Assembly: GCA_024114885.1 (NCBI GenBank)
Contig: CP099418.1
Coordinates: forward strand, 1,798,001 to 1,862,000
DNA: 64,000 nucleotides
Origin: Septoria linicola
Taxonomy: Eukaryota > Ascomycota > Dothideomycetes > Mycosphaerellales > Mycosphaerellaceae
Reading direction: 5' to 3'
This document shows, one piece after another, positions 44,782 through 56,722 of the stretch. How positions within the stretch are numbered: position 1 is the stretch's first letter; every line of letters begins with the position of its first letter. Both the position numbers and the translations under genes were made by a program. A model generated the notes under the pieces. It searched no databases, had not been told where the DNA came from, and saw only the letters and a program-made list of their open reading frames with translations.

Positions 44782-46702
44782 GAGACCTGACCACCACTTC
44801 CGCGTCGTCCTTGTGTGTTGCTATGGACGCGTGACAGGCGTGGGTGAGCCCTGGCTAGGGCGTCTCACACCATAGCGACACGTAACTGCGGCGGAGTAAT
44901 GGTGGAGTACGTTGCACCGGTGGCGGAGACAGGAATCTTTGAAAACAGGAGGATGAACAAGTAGAAGTGCATCAACATGAGTAGCATTGTGCCAGTCGCT
45001 TTCATCAACTATAGACACACCCAACGGCAGTGAGGGAGAGCGAAATTTAGCAAGCTCACATGAACTTTGGTAGAGATCCACTAGAGCATCGTACTCGGTA
45101 GCCTATGCGTGAAAGCTGTTCCTGTATTCCAACTTCAAACCCTGGCGGCACAAATTGGGCGCTAGTCAGATCGGCCTCTGAAGACGATCACCATCACGAA
45201 GACCGTGTAGTCAGAAGCTGAGCAGGCCATAGCAACATGTACAACGGATTGTCTCCATGTCAGACTCTGCTGGCGAGCATAGTAGATGGCAGTGAAAGTG
45301 ACTAGCAGTCGTGTCGAAGCTGGAAAGACGAGGGACGACGCAAGGGCGGGACCGTGCCCACATTGATTCTCCATGTGGCTCCACAAGGCTAAGAATAGAT
45401 CGTCGCAACAGGTGATTCGTCGTTGGAATCGTTTACCCTCCAGCGCTTCTCGAAGTCCACTCGGCGCAACAGGTTGCATTCGTGACCTTCCTCACCAGCT
45501 ACCTCAACAACCCGCTAGGCCATCTTCTTCACGACTCTTCGACGGGGTGTGCACTTCGAGATCGAGCGACTTCGCAGTGCGAGCGCAGGCGACGAGAGCA
45601 GACGAACAATCCGGCGGACCATCCTTTGTTCGGGGCTGGCAATAGACGCGGCGCATTCGAGCTGTTTGCGAGGACATCAAGAACAGAAGACACAGCTTTC
45701 GCGAAGCAAACACATTTCTATCGACTTCGCTTTTCTCTATCTACGGACGCTGCGAGAAGCAATCGAACATTCGCAGCAGAGGAGCATCACGAACGCGAGG
45801 GTAGAACGTATCTTGACGAGCCATCCGTTGGACGTTACGTCAAGAGCGATCGAACTCGAACATTTGTGCTCTACAGACTCCCTCGAATTGCATCTGTGTC
45901 GCTCTCAGGCTTCCTGTCTTGCTCGGACGATTTTGAGAACAGCTTGTGAGTGCACTCTCTTGGTCCTTGCGCCGATGACGGCAATTGCGCGCAACAGTCG
46001 TGAGTGAGAAGCTCGACAATAGAGTCGTCGAGCACACACTCGCCCTCTTATCCTGCTTCGCATCGTGACAAGTGCAAAAAGTGAAACTGTGCTGATTGAG
46101 TGGCCAGGTATTTTTGGCATTCGCGCCTAGACAGACCCGAGGAGCGTTTCCATTGGCCCTGCTCCAGGCGCCGCCCAGCAAGCCGCTCAGCTTCCTTCGA
46201 GACTCGCCCACACCTTGCGAGGTGCATCTGCAAGTCAGATTCGTCTTTCACGCATTCTCACTGGCCGCTTTCTTCTCTTCTATTCGCGCGGCAAAATGTG
46301 GTGAGGAGAAGTGCTGCTTATCCGACCTCCTCTTATCCCAGGACGACAAGACGCTCTCTGCTACCTGACCTCGCGCCATTCTCTCTGCAGCATTTGGCGC
46401 CCGTCGAGATCTGGCATCTCACCAGTCATAGTCCTTCCTGGCGAAGGCTAATCGGTACGTCGTCGATCTATTGCGCAAGGCCAGCATGCCATTCCCATGT
46501 CCTGTTACGGTTGTTGCACCGATGGCGCACTCGTCCCTGGCAGTCTGCACTTCGCATGGCAAGCGCCATTGAATTTGAGCCGCTGTCAATTTGGCTGCAG
46601 GGCTAACACAACCTGACGTGCACTCTGCGACCTGCTCAGACCTTTGATGCCTTCGTTGCTGCATGCTCTAGAGATTTGCTGCTGGTCAACGACACAACTG
46701 AC
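44782..46702. other. Long 5' region of the phosphatase gene
   Basis: About 1.9 kb. Several frames on the plus strand (45373-46606) overlap in different phases and have no recognisable domains; the CT- and TCG-rich sequence from 45400 looks like promoter and leader DNA. An upstream non-coding exon of the phosphatase is possible but I could not define one. Confidence 0.4.
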
Positions 46703-49276
46703 ATGGCTTCACCTAGGTCTTTAATAGCCACTTGGCATCACGAAACGACATACTTTGATCCCCAACAGAATATCCGTAAACCACATGGCCCCCGGTTCTG
46801 GCAAAAGCGAAAAATGAACAAAAGTCCTTCGATTATCGCGCCTGCTCCGAGCGTAGCACCAGTCATGCCACATACAGAAGAGCAAAGCAAGCAACTACCA
46901 CTACCCAGGTCGTCCGAAGCACATCCAGATTTCCGAGCTTCGCACGACTATGATGGATTCATCAGGAAATTCCACCATCACAACTTGAGTGATTCAACCA
47001 ACACGACCGGCTCGAACGATTCATCTCCCACTACAACCATATCTACTGTCGACGACTCAAGCGCGACGGAACCATCTCCCGGATCGTCGCCTGAGTCGCC
47101 CCCACCTACTACATTCACCGTTGGGATGCTCAGACCAAGAACCGCCGACGAGCGAAGTGCTCCTTTCTTCGAATTACAAAAACAACCGCCGCCGCGCAAG
47201 GGTCGCAATCTCAAAAATCTCGCTGTCGTTACGTCCAGACATCCCGCACGAGCTGCGTCTACTACCAGTCTTCCCCTAGAAGCTCAGCCCCATGCAGCTC
47301 CCAGTATACTCTCGCCATCATTTGTGAAACCGCCAACACCGCCACGGCGAAAACCCAGCAATCTCGGCTTGACCTTGCTGACTCCAGGAGGAAGCAAGCC
47401 GGTTCCTCAACTGGCGATACCCCCAACACCTGGTTTTGCCCGACCTGGAGCTCTGCGGCACTTCCAGTCTTCTCCATCTTTACCTCTAGTGCCGGGATTC
47501 GCACTGCCGCATCACAACGCAGTCGAGTTCCAAAAGCAGCGCGCACTGGACACCATTTTCTCGCCCGTAGCAATCCCGTCGGAGTCGCCTCCAATCCCAG
47601 AAGCAGACGAGGAAGAGCAAAACTTTGACGTACCATTGTCACGAGAAGAACAGCCGCAGGCTTATCCTGAGGGGCCAATCTGCGTCTACGATCCCTACAT
47701 AGATCTCTACCTCGAGCCAACTGCCGAACAAGCCCGACAGTATGATGTGGTGATGAACGTGGCTAGCGAGGTCCGGAACCCGTTGATCAACGAAAACTCG
47801 GGCGCGATGGGCCTAGATCCAGAATTACGCATAGATGGCGGAGGCGGAATCCAGTTCAAGCCTAGGCAGGATCGCGACCACCTCGTTGTGCGCAAATCCG
47901 AGCTTCAAGACAACGCCAGCTCAGACGCGTCGCCGACCACCCCAAAAGCTTCACCGATGGGGACCACATTTTCGAGTGCTCACACACCCACACAGGAACC
48001 AGAATATATTCATGTGAAATGGGAACATAACAGCGACATCGTTCCAGACCTACTTCGATTATGCAAGTTGATTGACGAAAGAGTTACGCAAGGCAAGCGT
48101 GTGCTCGTCCACTGCCAGTGCGGCGTTTCGAGGTCGGCGAGCCTTGTGGTCGCCTACGGGCTGTACAAGAATCCATCGATGAGTGTTCAGGAAGCTTACG
48201 ATGCTATCAAGCGGCGCAGTAAATGGATCGGACCGAATATGAACCTCATCATGCAGCTGCAAGAGTTTCGGTCAAGTCTAGCAAGGGGCGGCCTTTTGAC
48301 CTCTCGGAGCACACTCAGTACACTCAGTCCACTGACCCCTGGCTCGGCGCTAAGCGAATGGCATGGCCCATTTTCTTCTAAGTCACCGCCTGTTCATGGT
48401 GAGCCGCAGTCCGCCATTGACCCTCCTGCGAACGATGGAACAAACGACAGTCTTGGTGCGGTGTCTCCAGGTCCATCGTCTGCGCCATCCGGATTCCCAT
48501 GGCCGACTCCAGCGACCGTGCAAAAGGGGTCAGCCGCATACGCAACAAGGCCTTCGGGACCTTTCGTCGACCCCTCTGGGCACGTTGTTCCCGTGATGCC
48601 CCTACTTAAAATCGTTGCCGCCGAGACGTTACCAGCAGATCTTATTCGACAGTCATCAACACCTGAATCTGTTCGTGATGATAAGGTAGTCGAGCCGATC
48701 CAATCACCGCGGTCGCTAGAGTTCGCCATGGCTCCCATTCGTCCCGATGTGGCGGATGCAGCAGATGACTTCGGAATCATGTCACCGACCTCTACAGAAT
48801 TCGCCTCGAACCCATTCGACAGGTCTGCGTTGCTGGCCAGATTGGGGATGGGGTCCATGCGTGCGGATGAAGAGACCCCGCGAAGATCTGTCTCCCTACG
48901 CAATCAAAATCAGCAACAATCGACGCACAGCGTTGGCACTGCTACACTGGAGCCTGGACGGAAGCTTCGCGCGAAGATTTCTTCTCCATCATTGCGCGAG
49001 CAGCAGCAGCTTTTAGGGTTGCAGGCAAGGATCGAGGCCAATCTGCACATGAACGAGAGCCGACAAGACAATCAGTCGACAGTCGATGACTCTGACACTC
49101 CAATGTCTCCTCGTGCTACACATTTCACGGAGAATCCGTTTGCACTAGCGATACCAAGCGCGGCATCGACCATGGCTGGCAATACGGAATGCAGAAGTAC
49201 GGTGCAGGATCCTCGTAGTCCGGCACAAAAAGGAGCGAGTCCTATCACTCGCAACATATTGGATGTTCTATTATGA
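46703..49276 (+). CDS. Dual-specificity protein phosphatase, 857 residues
   Basis: Single exon from ATG 46703; an in-frame TTG at 46676 was not used. The first 310 residues are Ser/Pro/Thr rich and probably disordered, with many SP/TP sites that could be MAP-kinase targets. The catalytic domain begins near PICVYDPYIDLYLEPTAEQ, has the strand VVMNVASEV, the YIHVKWEHNSDI segment with the general-acid region, and the P-loop HCQCGVSRSAS, matching HCxxGxxRS with the catalytic Cys and Arg present. It ends with AYDAIKRRSKWIGPNMNLIMQL. Family role: removal of phosphate from Tyr and Thr of MAP kinases, as for yeast Msg5. An 85-90-residue low-complexity insertion splits the domain before the HVKWEHN strand. 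The C-terminal 330 residues are again disordered, with repeated FASNPFD/FTENPFA-like motifs. Confidence 0.92.
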   Translation: MASPRSLIATWHHETTYFDPQQNIRKPHGPRFWQKRKMNKSPSIIAPAPSVAPVMPHTEEQSKQLPLPRSSEAHPDFRASHDYDGFIRKFHHHNLSDSTNTTGSNDSSPTTTISTVDDSSATEPSPGSSPESPPPTTFTVGMLRPRTADERSAPFFELQKQPPPRKGRNLKNLAVVTSRHPARAASTTSLPLEAQPHAAPSILSPSFVKPPTPPRRKPSNLGLTLLTPGGSKPVPQLAIPPTPGFARPGALRHFQSSPSLPLVPGFALPHHNAVEFQKQRALDTIFSPVAIPSESPPIPEADEEEQNFDVPLSREEQPQAYPEGPICVYDPYIDLYLEPTAEQARQYDVVMNVASEVRNPLINENSGAMGLDPELRIDGGGGIQFKPRQDRDHLVVRKSELQDNASSDASPTTPKASPMGTTFSSAHTPTQEPEYIHVKWEHNSDIVPDLLRLCKLIDERVTQGKRVLVHCQCGVSRSASLVVAYGLYKNPSMSVQEAYDAIKRRSKWIGPNMNLIMQLQEFRSSLARGGLLTSRSTLSTLSPLTPGSALSEWHGPFSSKSPPVHGEPQSAIDPPANDGTNDSLGAVSPGPSSAPSGFPWPTPATVQKGSAAYATRPSGPFVDPSGHVVPVMPLLKIVAAETLPADLIRQSSTPESVRDDKVVEPIQSPRSLEFAMAPIRPDVADAADDFGIMSPTSTEFASNPFDRSALLARLGMGSMRADEETPRRSVSLRNQNQQQSTHSVGTATLEPGRKLRAKISSPSLREQQQLLGLQARIEANLHMNESRQDNQSTVDDSDTPMSPRATHFTENPFALAIPSAASTMAGNTECRSTVQDPRSPAQKGASPITRNILDVLL

Positions 49277-49761
49277 CCCGCAGCCGCGGAGGAACGAGGT
49301 CACATGTCAGTGGCAGTCATTCCTAGTATATGTTATTGTTGAGAGCAAGGCGTTGAAGCATACATGGGTTGGGGTGAAAAGGCACACCGTAAGGCGTTTT
49401 GGGTGTCCGTGGTCCACGCAGCCAGATCTGGTTGTGGTCGGGACTGTCAATTGCATAAATCGTGCATTTGCAGGAAGCGTATGACTGATGCTGGATGAGG
49501 AGAGGGTGGTGGACAGGTCTTACGAGACTCTGCTGGGATGGCTCTTGTACAACAGGAATAGGAGAGGCTTTTATGTAGATACAAGTCGGGTGTATGACAA
49601 CGTGATCGATCAGTCAAGCTTGTCATCGACGCAGAAGGTAGCGCTGTCCCAACTTTCGCTCTCGAGGCGATGTCATTGTCAAAGTATGTGTTGCTTCGTA
49701 TCCTCGCTTCGTCCTCGTGGTGACCACCACCACCACGAAACATGCCGACAAGTCGTTGCGC
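49277..49761. other. Intergenic before the NT-C2 gene
   Basis: About 480 bp between plus-strand genes. The NT-C2 frame stays open upstream to GTG 49717, so the first coding bases could lie a little earlier or in an undetected exon. Confidence 0.4.
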
Positions 49762-50892
49762 ATGGCATCGACCTTTGTGTCCAAGTCTCGGCGGGTGCGA
49801 TTTGAGCTCACGCTACGCATTGTCGACTTGAATAATGTGCCGCTGGTAACGGGCTCGTCTTTCATCAAGTGGCATTTGCCTTCATCCAACGCCGCCGAGC
49901 ATCGTGGGCGGACAAACAAGTGCGCAATCCGCGACCATCGCGTGCGATATGACTATGAGAAGCAGACGGCAATACGCTTGACGGTGGGCAAGGATGGCAT
50001 GTTGCAGGAATGTCCCATCCATTTCGAGGTCCAGCAAGAGTACTCGTCGGGTGGGCGCGGAGAACGCATCAAACTGGGTGATGTGCACTTGAATCTCTCC
50101 GAGTACGTCGACACCGCGCTCGATCAGCCAGTCAGTCCAGGACATGGTGGCGGAGGAGGTGGTGGTAGTGGCGGCGATGCTGCTGCCGCCGCCGCTGCTA
50201 CGGACGCAAATGAGGGCATCACGCGCCGCTACCTGATGCAAGAATCCAAGATCAACAGCACTCTCAAGATCGGTATTCATATGCGCCACGTCGAGGGCAC
50301 TCGCGACTACTACGCTCCAGCTCTCCGCACTGCGCCCGTCTTCGGTGGCATTGCCGGCATCATCTCGTCCTCCGAGCCCACCAGCACACCACACGTAGGT
50401 CCAGATAATGCAGAAAGCATGCAAGAGTCGATTCCACCCAGTTTCAACGTGAACAACAGAGAGATGGGTGAGATGCAGGACATGTACCGTCGGACATTGG
50501 CTGCGTTTTGGACCTCTCAGCCTGGCGAGCTCAAAGCGGATGAGTGTATCGAGGACATCTTCTCTGGCGGTGATGGCTGGGGCAAAGGAGGCCGGCCAGG
50601 CGTTAGTAACGAGCAGAGTCAACCGGGCAGTGGGGCTAGCACGCCGAATGCACATCATCAACATCACCATCACCACTATGATGGCATGTCTAGGGACACG
50701 ACTGCCGCGAGCAAGCATGGCGGTGATGCTGTACGAAGCATGATTCATGGGCACGGTCATGGGCATAAACGTAATTTTGAGGGCAGTCGAAGATTGGACA
50801 AGGGATTCAAAAAAGTCCCCGGCGAACTAGAAGAGATGGACGTTCGAGACAATTTGGTCAGCTGGAGTATAGGCGAGAAGTCATATTCTTGA
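49762..50892 (+). CDS. NT-C2 (EEIG1/EHBP1-type N-terminal C2) domain protein
   Basis: ATG 49762 gives 376 residues. Residues 1-165 follow the NT-C2 pattern: RRVRFELTLRIVDLNNVPLV, SFIKWHLPSS, HRGRTNKCAIRDHRVRYDYE, then RLTVGKDGMLQECPIHFEVQ and an IKLGDVHLNLSEYVD strand. A run of Gly and Ala (GGGGGGGSGGDAAAAAAA) separates the core from RRYLMQESKINSTLKIGIHM, the last C2 strand. The rest is low-complexity with His-rich repeats (HHQHHHHHYDG and HGHGHGHK). Animal relatives link membranes to actin and endocytic traffic; a membrane-binding role is inferred only from the fold. The gene ends 58 bp from the convergent GST gene. Confidence 0.87.
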   Translation: MASTFVSKSRRVRFELTLRIVDLNNVPLVTGSSFIKWHLPSSNAAEHRGRTNKCAIRDHRVRYDYEKQTAIRLTVGKDGMLQECPIHFEVQQEYSSGGRGERIKLGDVHLNLSEYVDTALDQPVSPGHGGGGGGGSGGDAAAAAAATDANEGITRRYLMQESKINSTLKIGIHMRHVEGTRDYYAPALRTAPVFGGIAGIISSSEPTSTPHVGPDNAESMQESIPPSFNVNNREMGEMQDMYRRTLAAFWTSQPGELKADECIEDIFSGGDGWGKGGRPGVSNEQSQPGSGASTPNAHHQHHHHHYDGMSRDTTAASKHGGDAVRSMIHGHGHGHKRNFEGSRRLDKGFKKVPGELEEMDVRDNLVSWSIGEKSYS

Positions 50893-50950
50893 TCGGGTTG
50901 ACGAGCTATCTGCTATTTCCAATCCTATCTCCGTCTCTCTTTCAGCCAAC

Positions 50951-51818
50951 TCACAGTTCTGCGTCCAACCTTAATTGTCTATCCAACTCCGGATAGTATC
51001 GATACACGCCTTGTGAGTACTGTAGGCGCCTACTGCTGTCCAAGTACTCCTTCAAATCTGCTTTGACGCCATCATAGAACGTCCCCAGCAGCTCTGGAAA
51101 CTCTTTCTTCCGCGCCTCAAGCTCCTTTGGAAAGGCGAACTGCAGGCCATCCAGCACTTGCCATACAGTCAGATCCGCATATGTCAAGGAACCGCCAACG
51201 AGATACTTGTTCTTGCCGGATGCCGCATTCCACTCGAGGGTTCTGGCGAAGTACGACAAGAACTTAGGGATGCGATTCTCTCGGACATCCTGAGCTTTCT
51301 TCAGGCTCTCTTCTTTTTGATCTTCGTAGTACTTGGCGACTGTTCATAGGTCAGTAGAGTAAAAGCAGGATATCGACAGACTACGCACCAGCGATAGGGT
51401 GATGGGTATCATGAACCTCGTTGTTCAAATCCAAAGCAGTCAATGCCAATTGCTGCACGTAATACTTCTCAGCTTCGTTTGTCCCTGTCAGCCCGAGCTT
51501 GTCACCTAGATACCAAAGGATATTTGGCGTTTGGCTGATGATCAGACTCTGTCCGTCTTTACCTGCACCCTGTACTCTCAAAGCCGGTGGACTGAAGACT
51601 GGTGGATTGCCATCTACTCCAGCTGTCTGGCCAATGCAGATCTTCTGGACTTCGGCATAGCCATTCTGCTGGTCTTCGTTGGCGATGTCGTAGTAGGGCA
51701 CGCCTTTGGCTTCAAAAGCCAGTCGGATGAACTCGCCACGGCCGGGAATGCCAGGGTGGTAGAGAAGTTCATAAGTAGGCTGTGTTCGCTGCTTCTTGGC
51801 AGGTTGTTGCTCAGCCAT
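50951..51818 (-). CDS. Glutathione S-transferase, 272 residues
   Basis: Exons 51818-51389 and 51339-50951; the intron (51388-51340) starts GTGCGT and ends ACAG. The N-terminal thioredoxin-like domain follows a short basic tail: YELLYHPGIPGRGEFIRLAFEAKGVPYYD, with the catalytic Tyr likely in YHPGIPGRGE. SQTPNILWYLGDKLGL supplies the glutathione-binding SNAIL-like segment. The C-terminal helical domain contains NKYLVGGSLTYADLTVWQVLDGL with the conserved N-capping Asp. Family role: conjugation of glutathione to electrophiles in the cytosol. The sequence resembles sigma/mu-like fungal GSTs (C-terminal-like class); the substrate is unknown. Confidence 0.93.
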
Positions 51819-52689
51819 GATGCGTGAATGTTTGTTGGTAGAGTTGCGAGAGGAGCTGATGTGAGCTGATGCTCACATATGGACGAGTGGGATGCTATTG
51901 CGAGCACAGAATCGTACAGCACTTTCAAACGAGCCACTTGTTCAGTGAATATCGGAAAGCTACTTCACGTTGGATCGAGTTGACAAGAGGCAGAACGTGG
52001 CGAGACATTGTACCTTACCAATGTGCTTTGACGTAAGTTGAATGCTTCACAAAGTCCGGACCCACCTTCTGCTCATTGAGCCACCAACTGTGTGTCAGCT
52101 CACTGCTTCCCAATGACCAAGCCAGGGAGCACAAAGGTGCTGATGTAACCCTTGGGTGAACAGCTGCCCGTTTCAATTGAACAGACACTCTGCAGCATTC
52201 TCTGCTATACGCGCCGCATCAGCGAAGCTCAGGATAATGCTGGTAATGATGATTAGACTTTTGTGATGGGAGCGCAGCTGCCATCTTGCCAACTGCGGGC
52301 AGCTGAATGATGAGCTTCAACTCTACAGCTATCAAGCAATGTGATGTGCTGGCAATGCATCTACATGTGCAATATGTTCTAGACCGTAGCTGATGCACTT
52401 GTTGATGACAGTGAGTTTGTTACTTTCTCCATCTGGTTTCTGGACTATCGTCTGTATGCACCAGCTCTAGTTATTACAGTAAGCTGTCGACTCGTTCGAC
52501 GACTGTCTGAGGGTTATGCCGAGATGTCCTCACCCAACGCTGACAGGCATGTTTGCCTAGCGATCTGGGCTATTCATAGTTATGCACATAAGTATAATCG
52601 TGATGCGTGATCCTGCTCCGCGTTCTCCATGTTCTGTTGTGCCATTCGAAACCCAAAACTCCATCGATATGCTGCAACTCCAATTCTGC
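51819..52689. other. Intergenic, GST promoter side
   Basis: About 870 bp between two minus-strand genes, holding the GST promoter and the 3' UTR of the J-domain gene. No gene seen. Confidence 0.45.
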
Positions 52690-54752
52690 TCATGCACGCA
52701 CGGTTTGTGGCTGGTGATATACACCTCCACTATTGTTACGGCTGACTTGTGGCCTCTCACCATTTGGTCGAGTCGGATATCCATAACCGTACCCGCTTTG
52801 CACTTTGATGCTCTCTGGCCGTTGGGGTCTGGCATACGGGTCACCTTGGCGATAGAGAGGTGATCGTGTAGTGTTTACCTCGCCATATAGTGGACCCTCG
52901 CGCGGTGACGGATCTCGTGATGGCGCAGTTCTTCCTCCTAATGGTTCCACGCCGCCGGAAGTGGGCGTATACTTGTAACTAGTGGTCCTAGTATTGAGTG
53001 GCGATGGCTGGGGTCTTTCCATATAACGCGCAGAGGCAGTGCGTTGGGGCATGCGTGGATGAGGCGCAGCTCCATAGTCACGATAGCTCTCTTCTCGTGA
53101 CGGCTGCACCGATTCCCGAACGTCCCGCGACCTGGGTCCTGCTTCCCGAACTGGTGAGTCTCTTGCCCCTTCGCGCACTCGAGGCATTGCATCGTAGGTC
53201 GACTCTCGGGATCGTGGGCCATAATCGCGAAGCGGCTCTTTCATCGCCTCTTTCATGGGCGGTGGGCTTCCGGTCATGGTTCGTGTGTACTCTGGACGTG
53301 CGCGATCTGCCTGGACTCCTCGGTAGCCTTCTGGAACGGAGTACTCGGTATCATCCGCATACTGCCTGGCATAAGGGAACTTGCTTTGTGGAGGCACTTG
53401 ATTGTCCGGTGTAGTAGCTGGCGTTGGCTCCCCATTCGTAAACTCGGTAGCGCGAGAGCTCTTTGGTGGTACGTTCTCAGCTCGTCTCGAAGCAGCATTG
53501 TACGGCATGGTCTCCGACCGTCTGACGTGTGGAGGTGGCATGGCTGCAGAATCAGGTTGCAGAGATGTCGCCCGTTGCTTCTCGCTAGGTATGTGGATGT
53601 TGGCTGGCGAGGACTTGGACGTGCTTAGAGGGGGAGGTCTGCGTTCCTCAATCTCTTCCGCACTCGAGCGGCGTTCTGGCGTGCGAGACGACGTTTTGCG
53701 GGACGACTCCTTGTCCTTCTTCTTGTCTTCCTTCGACTCCTTGCTAGGCCTCTCAGAGGGATGCCTGCGCATATAGGCTGGACGACCATCATCTCCCCTG
53801 ATGTACTGCACTCGATCTCTGGAAGAGGCCATGCGCACAGGTGAGGGACGGCGCTCTTCAGTGCGTGGTCGAGTGCCGCCGCGAGAAGACATGATATAGT
53901 CACGTGCATCGGCGGTATGCGAGGCCATCTTGCGAGAGCGATCATCGAAATAGCTGTCCTGGGAGTCCCTTTGGGCTCTAGGAGTCTGATCGTAATAGGA
54001 ATCCCTGCTGCGACGAGGCAGCTCGTCCTGACGTGGTCGCTGAGCTTTCCAGTCGTGCTCTTCTGCATCGCTTTCTGAGTCGTCTTCGACATATGGATCG
54101 CGTTTGCGCTCCCGCTCTCTGCGAGCCTCTCGTTCCGCTTGACGGCTCTTCTCCTTGCGGCGTTCTTTGTCACTCTCCTTACTGCTCTTCGTTGATACTC
54201 GTGGCCTTTCCTTGGCCTCGGTACGTCGTGATGAAGTACGTTCCGCATACTCTGATTCTTTACGTGCAGTCGATCGCGGCTGTGCGTCGAAGTAGTCCGG
54301 AGCGTAAGATGGTCGGCGTTCCTCGTACTGAGGCGCGACTCGCTCGCCACGGGAGCTGAAGGTGCTTCGAGGTGGCTCCGGCCTGTACGACGATGTCCGC
54401 CCTTCTGCAGCGCGAGGCCGCACTTCAGACTGCCGAGCCATGGCTTCCTTCCTCAGTTCTGCCAATCGTACTGATGCGTCGTATCGTTCCCGTCGACTAT
54501 CATCAATGAGGATTTCATATGCGCTCTGGATCTTGTGGAATTTATCAGAAGCAGCTTGCTTTTCTGCGGGATCTGTCACTTTGTCCTTGAACATGATGTT
54601 AGTGGCCAGACTCGAGACCGTAACCTCGCTCGTCCACTTACTGGATGGCATTTGAGCACCAGCTTGCGATGCGCCATCTTGATGGCAGCGGAGGTGGCAT
54701 CCTTGGCTACTCCTAATGCTTCATACGGATCGGGAGGCAATGGCGACGCCAT
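52690..54752 (-). CDS. J-domain protein with long charged tail, 668 residues
   Basis: Exons 54752-54642 and 54585-52690; intron 54641-54586 starts GTAAGT and ends TTCAAG. The splice rebuilds the J domain: YEALGVAKDATSAAIKMAHRKLVLKCHP, then DKVTDPAEKQAASDKFHKIQ and AYEILIDDSRRERYD. HPD is intact and the intron lies exactly between Pro and Asp. No Gly/Phe or zinc-finger region follows, so this is a class C J protein that should stimulate an Hsp70. The remaining 580 residues are Arg/Glu/Ser/Pro rich (REARRERERKRD, many SRE and RSR words) and disordered; this RS-like composition suggests a nuclear role, which is inference. Similar fungal J proteins with such tails are common but uncharacterised. 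Confidence 0.9.
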
Positions 54753-56722
54753 GATGGCGGAAATGTATGCGCGCGGCGTGCTGGTCGTGCTGACCAGTCC
54801 TTGTGAGGGCGTCAAAGCAAGCAGAGGCCGCCGTTGTGGGGATTCTCGCTACCGTAGAGCTTTGCAAAGAGCAATATAAGCGGCCGAGATGGGAGAGGAC
54901 GACAGTCGGACGGCACGGACGGGCTCAGAGATGACTGTCGACGCCTGGCACAGCCTAAGCCACACTGCCTCCGGGCAAGTGATGATCCAGGAGTAAGGTG
55001 GAATGCAGGTCGTGGTTCTCACGGCAGATCTTTGCCTCTGCTGCGAACGCTGCAGTGAGGCAACGCCAGAACCAGAGAGAAGGATGCTTCTCGGGGTCGG
55101 TGTCTCGGGCGGTCTCGCACCTGACTCTACTTGGCGCACGTCAAAGCGAAGAATGCCGTCGAAGATGACCCGTGCAGCGGCCGTGGTAATCAAAATTTGT
55201 TTTTGATTGATGTTGTAACAGTCGTGCAATAATGTTGCTGCTGGGTGGTCGCTTCGGCTCCAGCGAGTGTGAGCTCGAGGAGGTGAGCAAGCACGAGGCT
55301 CGAAGCAGTATATCGAAGATGTGGTGCAGGTCTCGAGCCGGGTCTTCCTGGTTCTGGCTCGCCAGACAGTCTCGGCGCTCAGAAAGTGTATTCAGATTCG
55401 TGCGAGGCTGAGTAGCACTCGTGCATCTGGCAGCGCAATTATGGAAACGTTTTGGAGTACAACAGAGAGGCACGTAAGGAATACTGCGCAGCGGTGAGAA
55501 GCAATGGCGAGGCAACCGGCGGGCGTGGCGTACTCGACACGATCGCGGCGATGGGGCAGGCTCTCGCGATGGACGACTGATGGCACGCCCTCGGGCTGCA
55601 GAAGCAATCACATACGCAGCCGGTGGCAAGTGGTGGACAGACAAAGCTGAAGACCGCAGCAACCACGTAGCACCTCACACGAGAGTGACCGACTCTGTTG
55701 GCGCTTCAACCAAGTGGACTGTCGACGCTGAGCTTGCAGTAGTTCTGCATCAACAGATGCGATTGGCCGTGATGCACCCAGTAGGACACGATCCGCCGAA
55801 GCCTGCATGTCACGCCGCTTTCTCCTCGCCAGGACAGGACAGGGACGGAGCAAGTATCCAACTTGCTCACTGCGACAGCTGCACGCTCGCAAACGAGGAA
55901 ACAGCCATATTGATTGTGTCCAGCTTTGGACATGATAGGCCTGTGAAACGCCGGAGCATCCTGTCCTAGAGCTTTCCGGCGCCTATCATGCATAGCAGCT
56001 GTGCTGATCACTGTTACACACGGAGCTTACATGCTTGCACGAGGTTCTATTTCACAGAGCTTGACATAGAGCTCACCTCTTGCTGCTACGCTGCCTGTGA
56101 TGAAAGCTGCTCGAGCCAGTTCAACCAGGTTAGATGGCAACCAACAAATAGCACGAGTAATCAAGGTCTGGTGAGTCAAAGTATGGATGATAAGGCCCAA
56201 CCTGCGTGGAAGATCTTCGTGCCGATGCAGCATTACGACTCGTGTTGGCCACGCCGGGTGTCTCACGTGGGACAGACGGTGTAACACCTATAATCGCCAG
56301 CGGCACGGCAATGGCCGTTGTACAGCTCATGACCTGTATGCAGTAGTATTTGCATCTGGCCAAACCGGCGGCGCAGTAGGAATCTGGCATATCAGGCAGA
56401 TCTGCACACAAGGCAGAGATTCATGTTAGGTATGCATGCAGCTCCAAACACCAGTCAGGAGAGATGTCACTGATATAGCACTAGTGTGCCACGATCGACA
56501 GGTTCGCGTAGTACCTGAGGACAACCAAAGAGTGGAGTTCGGTGCAGAGGTGGTAACAAACCAACCTCGTGACGGCATATCGTCCCACGTATCTCCATAA
56601 GCTGCAGGATCCGCTGCAAACGATAGAGCATCAATGGCTCATCCTGTCAAAGCGGAAACGTCACCGAATAATCGTCACACATGGCTACGCGATAACGGGT
56701 AGCTGTGCGTGAATCGACATCA
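54753..56722. other. Gene-poor stretch between J-protein and phosphoesterase genes
   Basis: Nearly 2 kb. Frames such as 55141-55662 (minus) and 55580-55969 (plus) overlap and lack domains or clear starts. The left end holds the J-protein promoter, the right end the phosphoesterase 3' UTR. Confidence 0.4.

Noticed and set aside
55141..55969. Frames of 129-173 codons between the J-protein and phosphoesterase genes
   Set aside because: Overlapping on both strands, low-quality composition, no domains.
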